This document shows positions 33,213-45,347 of a stretch of DNA of 64,000 bases, in pieces. The stretch lies in contig NC_079364.1 in NCBI RefSeq assembly GCF_021018895.1, forward strand, positions 11,549,885 to 11,613,884. Direction: 5' to 3'. The translations under genes and the position numbers were made by a program. The stretch's first letter is position 1. The number at the start of each line of letters is the position of its first letter. Origin of the DNA: Seriola aureovittata. Its lineage: Eukaryota > Chordata > Actinopteri > Carangiformes > Carangidae. The notes beneath the pieces are model-generated. The model saw nothing but the letters and a program-made list of their open reading frames with translations, made no database searches and was not told the origin of the DNA.

Positions 33213-35779
33213 AAGTGGCTATTTATTTATTTTGCTTACCTGGTAGACACATGAGACTTCCTCAAATTGAGGCATTGAGCTGCCATACAGTAAGATAACT
33301 AAACCCCTCCGGCTCCTTGTCTGAAGCCTCCTTCCTGATGTATAATTCATTTGGGAAGATGTTCAGGGGACACAGCTCTTGTAATTAAGTTGTGTAAATG
33401 ACAAGGTCATTAACAAAGTTTATATGGTAATGCTGTGCCCCAAAAGGAGATGGGCAGCAGGACCTGTCGTGTCGTGGATGCTGACCTCAGCAGACTGCCC
33501 AACAGGGGCTGACAAGGCTTCCAGTGTTGCATTAGTAAGGGAAATGTTAAACAGCAACACAGAGGTATTTACATACGACACCACCTAGTCATGAGGACTT
33601 AGACTGTGATCTCTAATTTATTTTTTTATTTGACATTATGTATTTTCAAATGACAGTCTGTTTTTTTCTCAGTATGTATTTTACTATAAGGACGTTTCAT
33701 GTTCTTCCCTCTCCTCTCACTCGCCTTTGTATATTTTTCATCCTTTTACCTTCCCATTTAGTTTAACACATTCAACCAGAAAACTGAAGTACTTCTGTTG
33801 GTTATAAGACTGCTTTCCCCTGACAAATCCAGGCTTTTTAAAAAAAAAAGAAAAGAATAGATTTTGAAATTTCCCGAAACACAAGCAAGAACCTTGTTGT
33901 CAGTGTAATACCAGAAAGGTGCTATTTGGTGTCATTTGTGGTCAGATGGACTCGAGGGTTCCCACCTGTGCGAACAATGGCTTGCTGTGCAAACAAAATT
34001 CAATAGAGAGAAGGCACTATAGCTGTACAGCTCAGGGTGAGGCAGTGCTCCTGGATATTGATGATTATGCCCTTAATTCACAGGTCTTGTTCCCTCATCC
34101 CTTTCCTTCTCTCTGGCACTGATGGCCTTGCTTTGACAAATCTAAAGCAACAGAGGGGCGACACAAGAGCAGATACTGCAGTTAAGTGGATGTAAGTCAA
34201 CCTGCCAATGAAAGGCGTCCCTTAATTACAGCACTTGTGCGACAAATCAACATAAATGGCCCTGGAAATGTGGCTTTGAAAATCAAAGTGGTGTCACTGA
34301 ATCCCACCTCCAAACACAGGATTAACAAATGAAGGTTTGGCCCATACAGTTAACTGCTACTAACGCTTTGAAACACACACACACTAGATCTCATTTGATG
34401 CAAAGACATGGCGATCTTAGGATGCGGCTCACGTTCTTTAATTCTACGAATCACATGGATAGAATTGAGTTCTATCCATTCCCGCCATTGTTTTCAGTTA
34501 ATGTAACAAAATGAGACAATAATGAAGACTAATGGCTTACCTCATTTGGTTAAATATGAAATTCATTTTGATTACTTTCCTGCTTTGCAAAGATTTTATA
34601 ATCTCTCTACATTAGCCATTGCCCGTAATGTTTCTAATAATGAAAATATCAGTCAAGGTCCATACCTTTGTTGTATAAATTGGGTTAAGTATGAATTATG
34701 GCACTTCTTACACTGTTTTATACTGAAGGAAAAACAATCAAATTTTGTTTATTAATTTCTTTTCTCACCTGATTTGTGGCGTTCTACATGACAACTAAGT
34801 TTGTAGATTCATTGTCAGACTGAACAATTGACAGCACTTTTAAACAACTGCAGAGAAATTACAAAAAAATAAAATAAAATAAAAAATGCTTTGTTGACTC
34901 ACTCACACTCATCAGCATAAAATTTGTTGGCAGAGTCTGATCATGTCATCTTTTCTCACTCTTTTAGTGATCGCTAATCACTGGTATTACCTTTGTCAGA
35001 TTTGATGCCAAAGCCTCTCTAATCCCAGCATCCCTTCTGACAAGTTCTACACAATTTACAGAGAGATTGGACAAGATGTATGTAGTGGGAGACAGAAAGA
35101 GAGGCTTGTAAATGTGTCCATCACACAGACACACACACACACACACACACAAACACACAGGTACAACCAGCATATTCCAAACGAATCAAGTAAACCTTCT
35201 GTAGATCAAAGCCGCACATGTGGTAAGCATGTTTGATGAGTCACTTACCTGCGACACTTTGTGAGCGGTCCTGAAACTACACATGACATCATTTGAAAAA
35301 CAAATATGACAGTGACAAAAACAAGATTATGTTACAAATATCTATCTCATTCATTGTCAGTGTAATTGCATGTAGCTGTAGCACAATTGTGGCTGCTGCT
35401 AATATGCTTCTGCTTAAAAAACAGAACAATACTATTCATCCATTTTGATTCCTTTCTGCCTGTTGTCTTTCAGAAAGATCTTATGAAGCAGTTAAAAGCC
35501 AATGAATGTGATCAGCCTCTATTACGCATTGGTCAAGGCAGCACAGCAGAGTATTTTCTTTGCCTGCTTTGCATACTGTCAAAGAACATCTTAATTGTAA
35601 ATTAATATTCCAAATGTGATCCTCATTCTGGCTGATTTTAACAAGATGTTCTTTAATTTTTCCACTCGCATGAAAAATATGGTCAATAAACACAATTATG
35701 TGGTTTCCCACCTATACATTTTCACGTTATTACTTCATGGTGCCATTGCAGAGGCCCCTAAGGACAAAGGGACATACAG
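33213..35779. other. Long repeat-poor stretch, no gene seen
   Basis: 33340-33580 and 34140-34320 are repeat-free and GC-balanced (ttgtaattaagttgtgtaaatg, gtcccttaattacagcac). A short (AC)n lies at 35129-35150. Frames of 61-79 codons unsupported. Confidence 0.4.
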
Positions 35780-35874
35780 GAGAGAAAGCACAAACATTAC
35801 GGGGAATGTGCTCCAAAATTCAAAAATACAACAAATACCAAAAACACATACAAATAGGGAAAATACATACAAGG
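35780..35874 (+). repeat. Unknown repeat, left copy of an inverted pair
   Basis: Matches the reverse complement of 37044-37140 over about 95 bp with small gaps (agagaaag, acatta-ggggaa-atgctccaaa and caacaaataccaaaaa blocks). I do not know the family. Confidence 0.75.
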
Positions 35875-36273
35875 TGCAGAAGAGGGAGTGATGGTCTTGA
35901 TTTGGTTAAGCAGCAATGTTACAAATACTGTTGCAGGCCCACCAGACTCTTATGTACCTAATCCATGAAGGTTAATTATTTTTTCAGAAATTAACCAGTT
36001 AGATTTCAAATATGTGGTCAGTTTATCCAAGTAAATCCTGTTTGGAAATTTCTGAGACGTAAGAACCCTCCCTGCAGGTTGGGACTGGTGCTCATCTCAG
36101 CAGCTTGGAGTCCAGCTCGTGAGCGGACCAGCTGGTCAACGTGCGCCTTCTTCCTGGTGGAGAAGAGTCTTACCTCACTAAGCCCTTTTGGTGATTTACA
36201 CTGGCTCTGTTGTCTGTAGCATTTTACATATGTTTTATTGGACAATTTACCTCTGTGGACTCTGGGGTTATTG
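35875..36273. other. No gene seen
   Basis: Lies between the unknown repeat and the Tc1-like element. GC rises at 36050-36180. A 75-codon minus frame (36018-36245) has no domain. Confidence 0.4.
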
Positions 36274-36957
36274 TACAGTCACCGAGCACTTTATTAGAAA
36301 CACCTGTGCACCTGCTTATTCATGCAATTATCCAATCAGCCAATCATGTGGCAGCAGTGCATAAAATCCTGCAGATACAAGTTCGGAGCATCAGTTAACG
36401 TTCCCATCAAACATCAGAATGTAGGAATACAATGTGATCTTGGTGACTTTGGCTGTGGTATGATTGTTCGTGACAGATGGTTTGAGTGTTTCTGAGTTTT
36501 TACTCAGAATGATGAGAATCAGTCGCTGTTCGTCCGACGGAAATGCCTTGTTGATGAGCGAGGTCAGAGGAGAATGGTTCAGACTGGTTGGAGCTGACAG
36601 AAAGGCAACAGTAACTCACATAACCATTCTTTACAACTGTGGTGAGCAGCATCTCCAAATGAAAAACACGTCAAATCCTGAAACGGATGAGCTAAAGCAG
36701 CAGAACACCATGACGGGTTCCACTGCTGTCAGACAACAGCAGGAATCTGAGGATGCAGTGGGCACAGAATTTGGCATCAACAGCATGAATCCATGGACCA
36801 AACCTGCCTTGTTTCAATAGTCCAGGCTAATGCTGGGGGTGTAATGGTGTTCCTGGCACATTTGGGGTCCTTAATATAAATCACTCATGGTTTGAATGCC
36901 ACAGCCAATCTGAGTGTTGTTGCTGCTGATGTGCAGCCTTTTATGGCCACAATTTAC
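36274..36957 (+). mobile_element. Tc1-like transposon remnant with internal deletions
   Basis: The left end reads caccgagcactttattag followed by aacacctgtgcacctgctta, as in a fish Tc1/mariner family whose copies begin with 'gagcactttatta'. The transposase follows in pieces: an HTH start, then GADRKATVTHITILYNCGEQ, then NTMTGSTAVRQQQ (for the 'RRPRRVP' block), then INSMNPWTKPAL. At least two internal deletions are visible by comparison with the recalled family: about 60 bp after 'tttgagtgtttctg' (near 36495), and about 110 bp at 36764-36768, which removes the WSDES segment with the first catalytic Asp. It stops at 'ggccacaatttact', so the last third and right inverted repeat are gone. It cannot be active. 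Confidence 0.9.
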
Positions 36958-37043
36958 TAATTTAATAATAGGTGTATATTTTACTGACTTCGCTGTTTAG
37001 AAAGAAGTGTCTCTGTAAGTGTCCCAGAGCAGTGCAATAATTC

Positions 37044-37140
37044 TTGTTGCATGTTTTTCTTGTATGTTTTTTGGTATTTGTTGCATTTCTGGATTTGGAG
37101 CATGTTCCCCTTAATGTTTGATTTTTGTTCTCTTTCTCTC
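37044..37140 (-). repeat. Unknown repeat, right copy of an inverted pair
   Basis: Inverted partner of 35780-35874. The two copies face each other 1.17 kb apart with the Tc1-like remnant between them. Minus-strand frames over it (72-83 codons) are repeat-derived. Confidence 0.75.
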
Positions 37141-37599
37141 TGTCTCTGCCTTGGTTTGCCAAACCAAGCCAAACAATAAACAGATATGCTGCGCCACAAG
37201 GTGCTGGTGCCACCTAGTAAATATCAGACTTTCCATAGTCATCACATGTAGTTGTCATGATTACTACAAATTGGATGGAAATTGAAAAACATTTAATTCA
37301 AACAATTAAAAAATATATAATTATTTAAAAAAATGTGTTAAATAAAAATGTTATATTAATGCGCATGTTAATGCAATTCATTTTTGAGCAGATCCACTAT
37401 CCTTTTCAGCCATGTCATGTTCAGCCAAATAAAGAAAATTGCAACAGAAAATCCATTGATATTGCATCCCATTATGTAACGTCAGTATAACTTAATAATT
37501 AAATCTATTAACCCTTGTCAGGAGACTTTTTCAGTCAAATTTATTGTTATGCAATAACATCAGCCTTATTAACAAAATAAATCAGTACAATGACAGTGA
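37141..37599. other. No gene seen
   Basis: A small perfect inverted repeat (cttggtttg-c-caaaccaag) lies at 37150-37168. Otherwise AT-rich. Confidence 0.45.
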
Positions 37600-37870
37600 A
37601 TTCATGTCACAGTTGGGTAGCAAGTCCCAAACGTAGACACCTGACAACTGGGCGAGGGTGAAGCATACAGGCAAAATGCTTTACTATGAAATTACTGTCA
37701 AGGCAACAGGAGACATAAAACAACACTGGTGACAGTGAAGACAGGGCTTTAAATACACAGGAGATAATGAGACAACCGGCAACAGGTGAGGCAGGAGAAC
37801 ATGAGGGATGATGAAGGAATGAGCTGCAGGTTTGCAAATCAGGGGAGTCACACTGGCTATGGTCAAAAAA
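37600..37870 (-). repeat. Probable dispersed repeat (aggtga/aacagg-rich)
   Basis: caagtcccaaacgtagac, caggcaaaatgctttact, ataatgagacaaccggcaac and aggtgaggcaggagaacatg resemble an antisense teleost repeat rich in 'acaggtga...aatgagg' words. The family is not fixed and the boundaries are rough. Confidence 0.35.
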
Positions 37871-40800
37871 CCTTTTCTGTTTAAGGTTCCTAACTGAGTG
37901 CAGTGACCCAGAGGTATCTCAGTGGCAGCCATGATAAGAGATGGTCAAATCCTTTCTTGTCTCCTTTAGCATATGGTACACTGGACCATGTTTCACGATA
38001 GGAAAGGAGATAATGCTCTCCCACCGTTCCTTGCGGCAGCAACATTTAAAGCAATGTACCATTTCATGTCAGTAACATCCACTACTGTATAATTATGTCG
38101 CCTAGTGTAAGTGCAGTCAGATTCTCTATCCAAGTTCTCTTAGTTAGCTTTTCCTAGGTCCTTATTAATTTTCCTTTCACATCTTTCCTTGACCTTGACC
38201 CTTTCTGTCAAGGACAAGTGACTAGGAAAGGAGTTTTTTTTTTTTTTCTTTTTGACCACAGCCACTGATTGTGTGAGGTGGATCGATGAGGAAATGCTGG
38301 AACAGCAATGAGACAGACACTGCACAGGAGCTCTGTGTTGTTTGTTCATTCACTATTCACTATGTAAAGTGTCTTGGAGATGCTTGTTGGATTGTGTCTC
38401 CACCAAAAGAAACCGTGATAAATTTGCTTTTAACATGCGTTCTGAGCCGGAATCCCAGCACACTTTCATGCCCAACCAGTAGAAACTTCCACTGCATCTT
38501 TTTATGCATAAACACACTGTCAGCCACTGACATAAACGGCTGCAGTCACATGTTAACTTAGATTCATTGTCACTAATTAAGACCTGATATTGGGTTGTGT
38601 AACATTTTACTGCAGAGCAAATCAGGTCCAAACTGCTCATATGTGTGTTTTCTAAACTGACACTCAGTCACAGTGCCTTTCATAACCACTACAAATGATG
38701 ACCATTACACAGGTATTTATTTGACCATTTCCTGATCAGATTTTAGGAACTCTGTTATAGTGAAGTTTTTGTTATTTTTAGGGCTGAAGAATGGTTAAAA
38801 AATAAAAAAAAAACACTGATTACTGGTGCAGAGAGAGAGAGAGAAAGAGAGTGAGTGTGTGTGTGTTTTGCTTTTCATGAGGCCAATTTAGTCATACATT
38901 TCTGGAAATAAAAACAAAAAGGTTACCTGTGCTTTTCAGAATCTAAGAAACTTTATTCTTGTCTGGTACATTATTACAGATTTCTGTGTCACAATGTGTG
39001 ACAATTTGACTTTAAAATATAGGGTAGTAAGATACAACACGGGCATGTACTTATACCTGACGGATGTTGATGTCTAAAACAACTGTCTGAATCAATTACG
39101 GACTATCAAAGTAAGATATTGTATAATAATTTTAAGTTGCCCACATTTTATTAACATGAAAATTGTGCACACACGTTTTTGAAAGTGGTGTATAGGGATA
39201 ACCCAGAATGAGAGAGAAGTACCTGCACCTTGTGCACTCAAATGAAAGGAAAAAGGTGCGTCCTATTAATATGCAATAACAATTCCTTATACAGTGTGCT
39301 TCACATTCCTGCAGCCATACCTATAGCCCAATAATAAGGGGAGAGTTCCCTACTCAAAAAATCTAGTATGCAGGCAGAGCCTACAGATGGAAGCAGCCTT
39401 TCTCTCTGTATAACTGCTAGATACAAAGTCATCATTAGGACTGAGAACATAAAACAGAATTTCTCCACATATCCTTTGTGTTTATCTACATGTGTCTTTA
39501 AGTTTGAACTGAATTTGAACTGAAGCGCTGTAAAAGTGCAAAGTGCAGCTAGAAATACATATCCTTTGTTGGTAAGGGTACAAGTACAGCAAATGTACAA
39601 AGGAGTGGAAACAGAGAGAGAGAGAGCTGGCGCATTGGTCTTTGTTTCCTTTGGATTCAGACAGTGAAGGTCTGTGCACTTGTAAAATAATACCATGGCT
39701 ACCATTAAAAGGTTGTTTAGTTTTTTTAAAATCTCAGCCTGTATGTATCGGTAATGCATATCTAATATCTAATGTGAATTTTCCAAACAATCAGTCCTTT
39801 GGGCCTTTGTGAAACGTCCTTACTGCGAGAGGGTCACTACAGACAATGACGGAGAGGGAGAGAAACTTGATGAGCGTCTGTTCAGCAGAGCAAACCTCTG
39901 CAGGGGACATTCTGTCCCCTAGTGGACAACGGGAGTCCCTCACTCTGCTTATACCCTGTACACGCACTGCACACAGACACATAATTTATTACCAACCGTG
40001 CACATTTACATCTATGTGTTGTCTGTCTGTACAATCCGACATTTCACTTTGCAGTGGAATTTGTCATCCATTCAGTGGCTGACACATATTTATGGTACAT
40101 CCTGCACTGTATAAATCAAAACTGAATGATGAAAGAATAAGAGGCCAGGGATAATACCTTCAGTGAATTTAGAGGTTGAGGAGAGTGGACATAGTATGTA
40201 ATCAGACGACAGAGGTATGGTTGTAGTGGGAGGAAATACAATCTCAGCGTTGCTCACAGAGAGAACAAGCAAAGCAAAACGCATCAAAGGTTTAGTTTGG
40301 TTCTAATTTTTTGTTTATTTGATATATACATGGCGACAAACTGAGAAATTATGCATCCAAATCCCTTCATGTCATACTCAACACCGATTTTCAGACATTG
40401 CTTACTCTGTTGAAGAAGTAAAAACATCCAATCTTCTCTGTGGACTGAATAAAGGATTAAGAGTCTTTAATATTAATACAAAAGTAGCCTGAGTCCAAAC
40501 TTCTGAATGATTCATGGAGGTCTGGTATTGTGCTCAAAGATAGCTGTTTCACCAGTTAGTAAAACAGCTGAATTAATCATAGATTTGTGGGTGGGATTAA
40601 GAGTGAGGACGTCATTTTACCACTGCCAGAACCAGAATCGGATTCCAAGCAAAAATGGCGACCAAAGCTGGCGCGGATAAGATCAGCACAGCTGTGAAAG
40701 TTGTTGTAAATTCACTTAAATTGACAGAAATAACAACAAATCAAATCCATAGTATCTTCTTGACGCAGCTGGCTCTGTTTTTTCCTGGAGCAGCTCACAT

Positions 40801-41877
40801 CACATTCAAATGTTGTCAAAATAATACAGTAAACCACGCTGGTTGACTGCTTAAACATGATCCATTTCTGAAACACTTCCAGTTGACTTTGGCTGCATCT
40901 CCCATCATGGAACCAATCGGAATGCAATGCAGTGGCAACCGTGGTCATGACAAAACGATGTTGACGGAACAGTGGTACTGCCAGTAATGGTGGCTTTGCA
41001 GCCATTTTGCCACAGGTTTAACACGCTGCGAGTCTTTTAATTATGATCTGAACAATAATACTCGAATACTGAGCCAATGAGAAAATATCTACTGTAGGAG
41101 CACGATGTAGGAAATTCCATGAAGAATTACATCCCTGATCTTGAGGACCTATATATCTCTTAGACCCTGAGTGTTACTGTTAAATTATTCATTGCTTACG
41201 ATCATTATGGTTCACTATGGTTATTGAATATTAGATCAACAAAAAAAGAATCATAATTATGATGGAACACCCACCACTTCCATGCTATTAAACCATTGCT
41301 CTTGAGCTTTCTGGACACTCTTACATTAGATCTGTCAATTTTGTGTACAAATGGTGCCCAGGAAACCACAATTGGTCAGCTCTCCATCAATAAGGTCGAA
41401 TCATACATTAATGAACTAAACCGTTTGGAAAAACTCTGGTCATTCTCGTTATTCTTCAGGCTACAGCTCTGCTTCACCTGCTGGTGGCTCTCACAGCAAT
41501 CTTAATCATTATTACACCAGTTGCTACACAACACTGACTGTGTGAGGCTTTAACTGATGTCAAGGTGTATATGTATTGATGTACAGTTCATAGTGTGGAA
41601 TTCAGACAGCTAATTTGTTTATATTAGGAAAATCAATGCATTGACAGTCCATGTGTGATGGAAAACTTGAGTCACAGTATAGCTAAAAATGGGATCTATC
41701 GTTTTTCTTTGTTTCTGTTTCAAGCTTCTATTCGTTACGATGCTCATCAATAAGACCAACCCATGAAAGATTTTGAGAGAGTTTACTGTTTTTTAGAGTT
41801 GCAGTTTTGTTTCTATCCCACAAATGGTGGTTATAACAATCCACTCATTCTTTCTTTAGTTATTTTTTAGGGGATTT
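37871..41877. other. Long stretch, no gene supported
   Basis: Holds the longest open frame of the window (minus, 39301-39759, 152 codons), rich in Leu/Cys/Thr, with no domain I can name. An AT-rich chance frame is likelier than a gene. T run at 38230-38245. Short (GA)n(GT)n at 38829-38866. 40600-41030 is repeat-free apart from GC-rich words (tggcgaccaaagctggcgcg). Confidence 0.4.
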
Positions 41878-42040
41878 TTTTTGCTTTAATTTTGATAGGA
41901 CAGTGAGAGAGAGACAACAAGGTGAGGGAGTGCGAGAAAGAGGAGGGATGACATGCATCAAAGGGCCACAGGTCGAACCTGAACCCGGGCTGCTGCAGTT
42001 AGGACTAAGCCGTCTACCAGGTGAGCCAGAGGGGCGCTCC
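41878..42040 (-). mobile_element. tRNA-derived SINE (copy 2)
   Basis: On the minus strand: the ggagcgcccctctggctcac head with A box (TGGCTCACCTGGTAGA, 42013-42028), cctaactgcagcagcc, a weak B-box region (gggttcaggttcgacc, 41971-41986), the ggccctttgatgcatgtcat tail, a ct-rich stretch and a cctatcaaaattaaagc end. Better preserved than copy 1 at 2838 in the tail, worse in the middle. Confidence 0.85.
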
Positions 42041-42825
42041 AACCATCCGTTCTATTATTGTTTGCATGGAAACAGATACTTTCAGAAACATGTCTGTTAA
42101 CTCACCAAGTCATTACCTCCCATTTGTGTGTGAGTTCATTCAACGCAGCACAATGTACTTTCACCTAGATATTTCATCCCAACTCTAAACTGATCACATC
42201 TTTTGTACTTTAACACTCTTTGATTTCTCTTGAAAGAGAAGCAGTAAGAGGAAGAGTATTTTTTCAGGTTGTGGTTTGCTAGGGGATGATGTAATCAATA
42301 GAATCACACAGGAGTTGTGTTTTTAAGACAAGAAAAACATTTGAAATTGCTCTTAATCCCATGGTCTTCCCTCTTCACGCACATATAATACATCAGATTG
42401 TTCACACAAGCCTGCTTCTCTGCGAAACAGTACAAATCTAACCCACAGGAGTTGCAGTTTTTGAAACTTTGACCCTTAATTGATTGGGAAAGCACTCTCA
42501 TATTTCCATCCGCTGCCATTGGACTTGAAGGCTCAAATCTGTCTATATTCTTTTAAACTGGTCTTTTCTCCCATATTTAAAAATAGTAAAGGCAAACTGA
42601 ATGTGATTTATTCTTTTACAACAAAACTGACATGAGTTCATGGAGTCAGTGTACAAACGTGATTGGGCATTGGATGATAGTAGTTTTCCTCTCACTATGG
42701 GATGGTACAAAGCATTTTTTCTGGGCAACACAATTGCTTCGTGGTCAGTGCTGTTGCCGTGCATATAGACAGAGATCAAACGCCACTGTGATGCATCACC
42801 TGTTCTTTTGCATTTATTGGCCACT
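42041..42825. other. No gene seen
   Basis: Frames of 71-105 codons on both strands (42304-42949) have no domain and run into the next repeat. Confidence 0.45.
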
Positions 42826-42930
42826 TCAAGTCAATCCAATTTTAATTATGTATATAGCCCAAAATCACAAGTCTGCCTCAGAGGGCTTTAAAACATATGA
42901 CACTCTCCTTAGACCCTCAATTCAGCTGGG
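42826..42930 (+). repeat. Dispersed fish repeat ('tatatagcccaaaatcacaa')
   Basis: gtcaatccaattttaatta, gtatatagcccaaaatcaca, agtctgcctcagagggcttt and ccttagaccctc follow the order of an abundant teleost repeat. Confidence 0.75.
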
Positions 42931-43139
42931 TAGAGTAGTAATAGAGTAGACAGAACTGGCTTTGGTAGAATTACAATATGGAGAAACATGATCAAACTAG
43001 TCTCCTCTGATAAAGCCCTTGCGAGAGGACCATTTACACATATGCACAAAAAGTCAAGCAAAGGCACCGTGGACACTGAGGAAAATGTGACAAAAGATCC
43101 AAAGAGAAGAGGTTGCAGTAGGATTTACACATGCAAACA

Positions 43140-43870
43140 TTAAAGGTGTAATGTGTTAGATCTGGTGAGAATTTTTAGTTAAAATGTTCAAAAAATGAGC
43201 TAACACTATCAATAGTATGTGAAGGAGCCACAGTGATGACATCATGACCAAGACCTCCATCTACTGTATTTCAGAGATATCTACTGAAATGAGCTTGCTA
43301 ACCAACTAACTGCATCCCGTACCGTGTTGTAATACCACTTCATGACACTAGATGCTGTGTGAGTCAGTGTAGCGTCTAATCTGCCCTCAGTCCCACGAAG
43401 AAGAAAAGCTTCCTCCAGAGCTTGAAGTTACACTACACCGCCCTACAAAAAAAAAAAAAAAAAAAAACACCTGACTAGCATCACAGAAACGCAGAGATGG
43501 CTGAAGCACCTCAAAAGCGATTTTTATCTCCATCCTGAAGGACCACTCTGACATGAAACCACGTTCAATGGCAAAGAAAAAAAGAGAACATGAGTAAATC
43601 CTGGTGTGTTTTTCCTCTGCTGGAGACAGCTCCGGGCGAGTAAAGAGATGTGGTTTGATGCCGAGCTCACAACTTTTTTTGTAGACTGGTGAATAACATC
43701 TAATGCTGGTCTGAATCGAGAAAAGTATCATTAGTGCAAATGACAAACCGTGCTGACAAACACTTCAAGTGGCATAAATGTATGATTGATGATGTTGCAG
43801 ACGTTTAAGGGATTTAGTAGAATTTAGCCTGTTCCTGCAGCTGTTGTCCAGCTAGATGTGTCTGTACTTT
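43140..43870 (+). mobile_element. Left part of a 'ttaaaggtgtaatgtgttaga' MITE
   Basis: Begins ttaaaggtgtaatgtgttag. Its middle (gtgagtcagtgtagcgtctaa, tctgccctcagtccc, agaagaaaa, cctccagagc) is related to the middle of the 10140 element. A poly(A)21 at 43447-43467 lies inside. The matching right end appears at 44690-44735, beyond a LINE insertion. The 119-codon minus frame at 43387-43746 is element-derived and has no domain. Confidence 0.65.
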
Positions 43871-43894
43871 TTTTTTACAAGTAAGACAAAGAGA

Positions 43895-44445
43895 CTGTTG
43901 ATCCAGAACCAGCAGGTTTAGGATCCACTGCCTAATGCTGTATTTATTTTAACATATTCATATCTATCCTATTTATTATACACATACAACAGACATAACA
44001 TGTATGAATATAAAGAACTTGTATGATCTTAACTAATTGTCCTATCGTATGTTTGTCTATATCAAGACCAGAATTCCAGTCCAGTCCTCCCCAGTGATGG
44101 ACCAGCACCTGCCTTTTCTTCTGCGTCTGGACTCATCAATCAACAACAACCACATTACAGCAACACCTTGGAGTATTAACAGATATTATCTATACTGTGA
44201 TCTTTTGCACTTGCTGCTTAGCTAGAGTTTTGTCAACACTTTTGTACGTGTTTTTTTTAATTGGTTTATTTTTTCAATATGTGTATCTATGAATTTTTAT
44301 TTTTTTTGGCTGTTGCTGTATTCTACCTTTTTATTGTTATTTCCGGTTAATATGTTTATTGGATACTGCACCAAACACCAAGCGTCTTGTGAGTAAAAAT
44401 CTACCTGGCAATAAACCTTATTTCCTGATTCTGCCTTTGTGATGA
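43895..44445 (+). mobile_element. LINE 3' UTR fragment
   Basis: Carries gatggaccagcacctgcc, gtattaacagatattatcta, tactgtgatcttttgcactt, aatatgtttattgg, actgcaccaaacacc, aatctacctggcaataaacc and a degenerate attctg end. This is the 3' UTR order of a fish LINE whose copies end 'cttggcaataaacctgattctg'. Only the untranslated 3' end is present, as expected for 5'-truncated retrotransposition. The 62-codon frame at 44037 is not a gene. Confidence 0.7.
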
Positions 44446-44689
44446 TGTCATCATCCCTTCCTCATGCTGCTGTAGCCGACACCATGTGTCATGCAATGTC
44501 TCCTTGCCTTCATATTTTTATAGGTAAATAAAAAACATACTGTTTGTACTAAAAGTACTCATAATTTGTTTCAGTGCTATCAACAATTTTAACTCTCAAC
44601 AATAAATGCTCATTTAAATTATTAATTATAAGGAACATGGGGAAAACAACATGATTAACTGGACAGGGGTGAAGAGGTGAAATGCTGCC
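44446..44689. other. Stretch between LINE end and MITE right end
   Basis: Probably part of the split MITE. The gccccctatggaggtggagc block at 44679-44710 fits the right part of that family. Confidence 0.3.
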
Positions 44690-44735
44690 CCCTATGGAGG
44701 TGGAGCAAATAGCGCAATCTTACAAATTACACTAT
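44690..44735 (+). mobile_element. Right terminus of the split MITE
   Basis: atagcgcaatcttacaaattacact is an imperfect reverse complement of the left end at 43140 (aaaggtgtaatgtgttagat). Confidence 0.5.
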
Positions 44736-45347
44736 TAACAGCATCTTCAGCAAACTTGCTGCTTTTTCTTCTACATCTTTGTCTGCATCTATCAAATTTC
44801 TCTTCCCTGCTGTCACTTTCTACTGCCTTTCTGAGTCATTTCCACTAATTCCAGAATTCATGCTCTCTCAAATACCAGCAATAACAGTTTCTGAGGAGAA
44901 TGTGTGTGATTGCTGTGTATTTTTTCATTTCTACTACAGCACCACAGTAAAATTGCAGGATAGTTACAAATTATCAGTGGGGCAAGAGATTAAGGCCAAA
45001 TTATTTCGTTAAACAAAATAACCAACCACAACATCAGCAACAGCAGTAGCACCACCAACAGCAGGTGGTCTACCTTAGACTCAAACGAACACACACTTAC
45101 GAAAACTCACACACTTGCATGGTATCCCTCTAAGCGGTGGAGATTTGATTCTCTGAAACCAAAGAATCCCAAAAACACTTTCCCACTGCTAATAATTACT
45201 CAAAGAACTGCCAGAAATTCAGTGGACAAAACATTTGACCCATCACATTCATGGTAGAGCGCAGAAAATGTCTGAACAAAAACACTCTTGAGCTCAAGAG
45301 ACTTTCTGCACTATCTTTGATGTAACCCACTCACAGATGTAGCTGCA
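44736..45347. other. No gene seen
   Basis: A 77-codon frame at 44779 is unsupported. CAA/CAG-rich short run at 45025-45065. Confidence 0.45.

Noticed and set aside
36464..36820. 118-codon + frame as a standalone gene
   Set aside because: It is a shifted reading of the deleted Tc1-like transposase.
43387..43746. 119-codon minus frame as a gene
   Set aside because: Lies in the MITE at 43140-43870 and includes a poly(Phe) run from the poly(A) tract.
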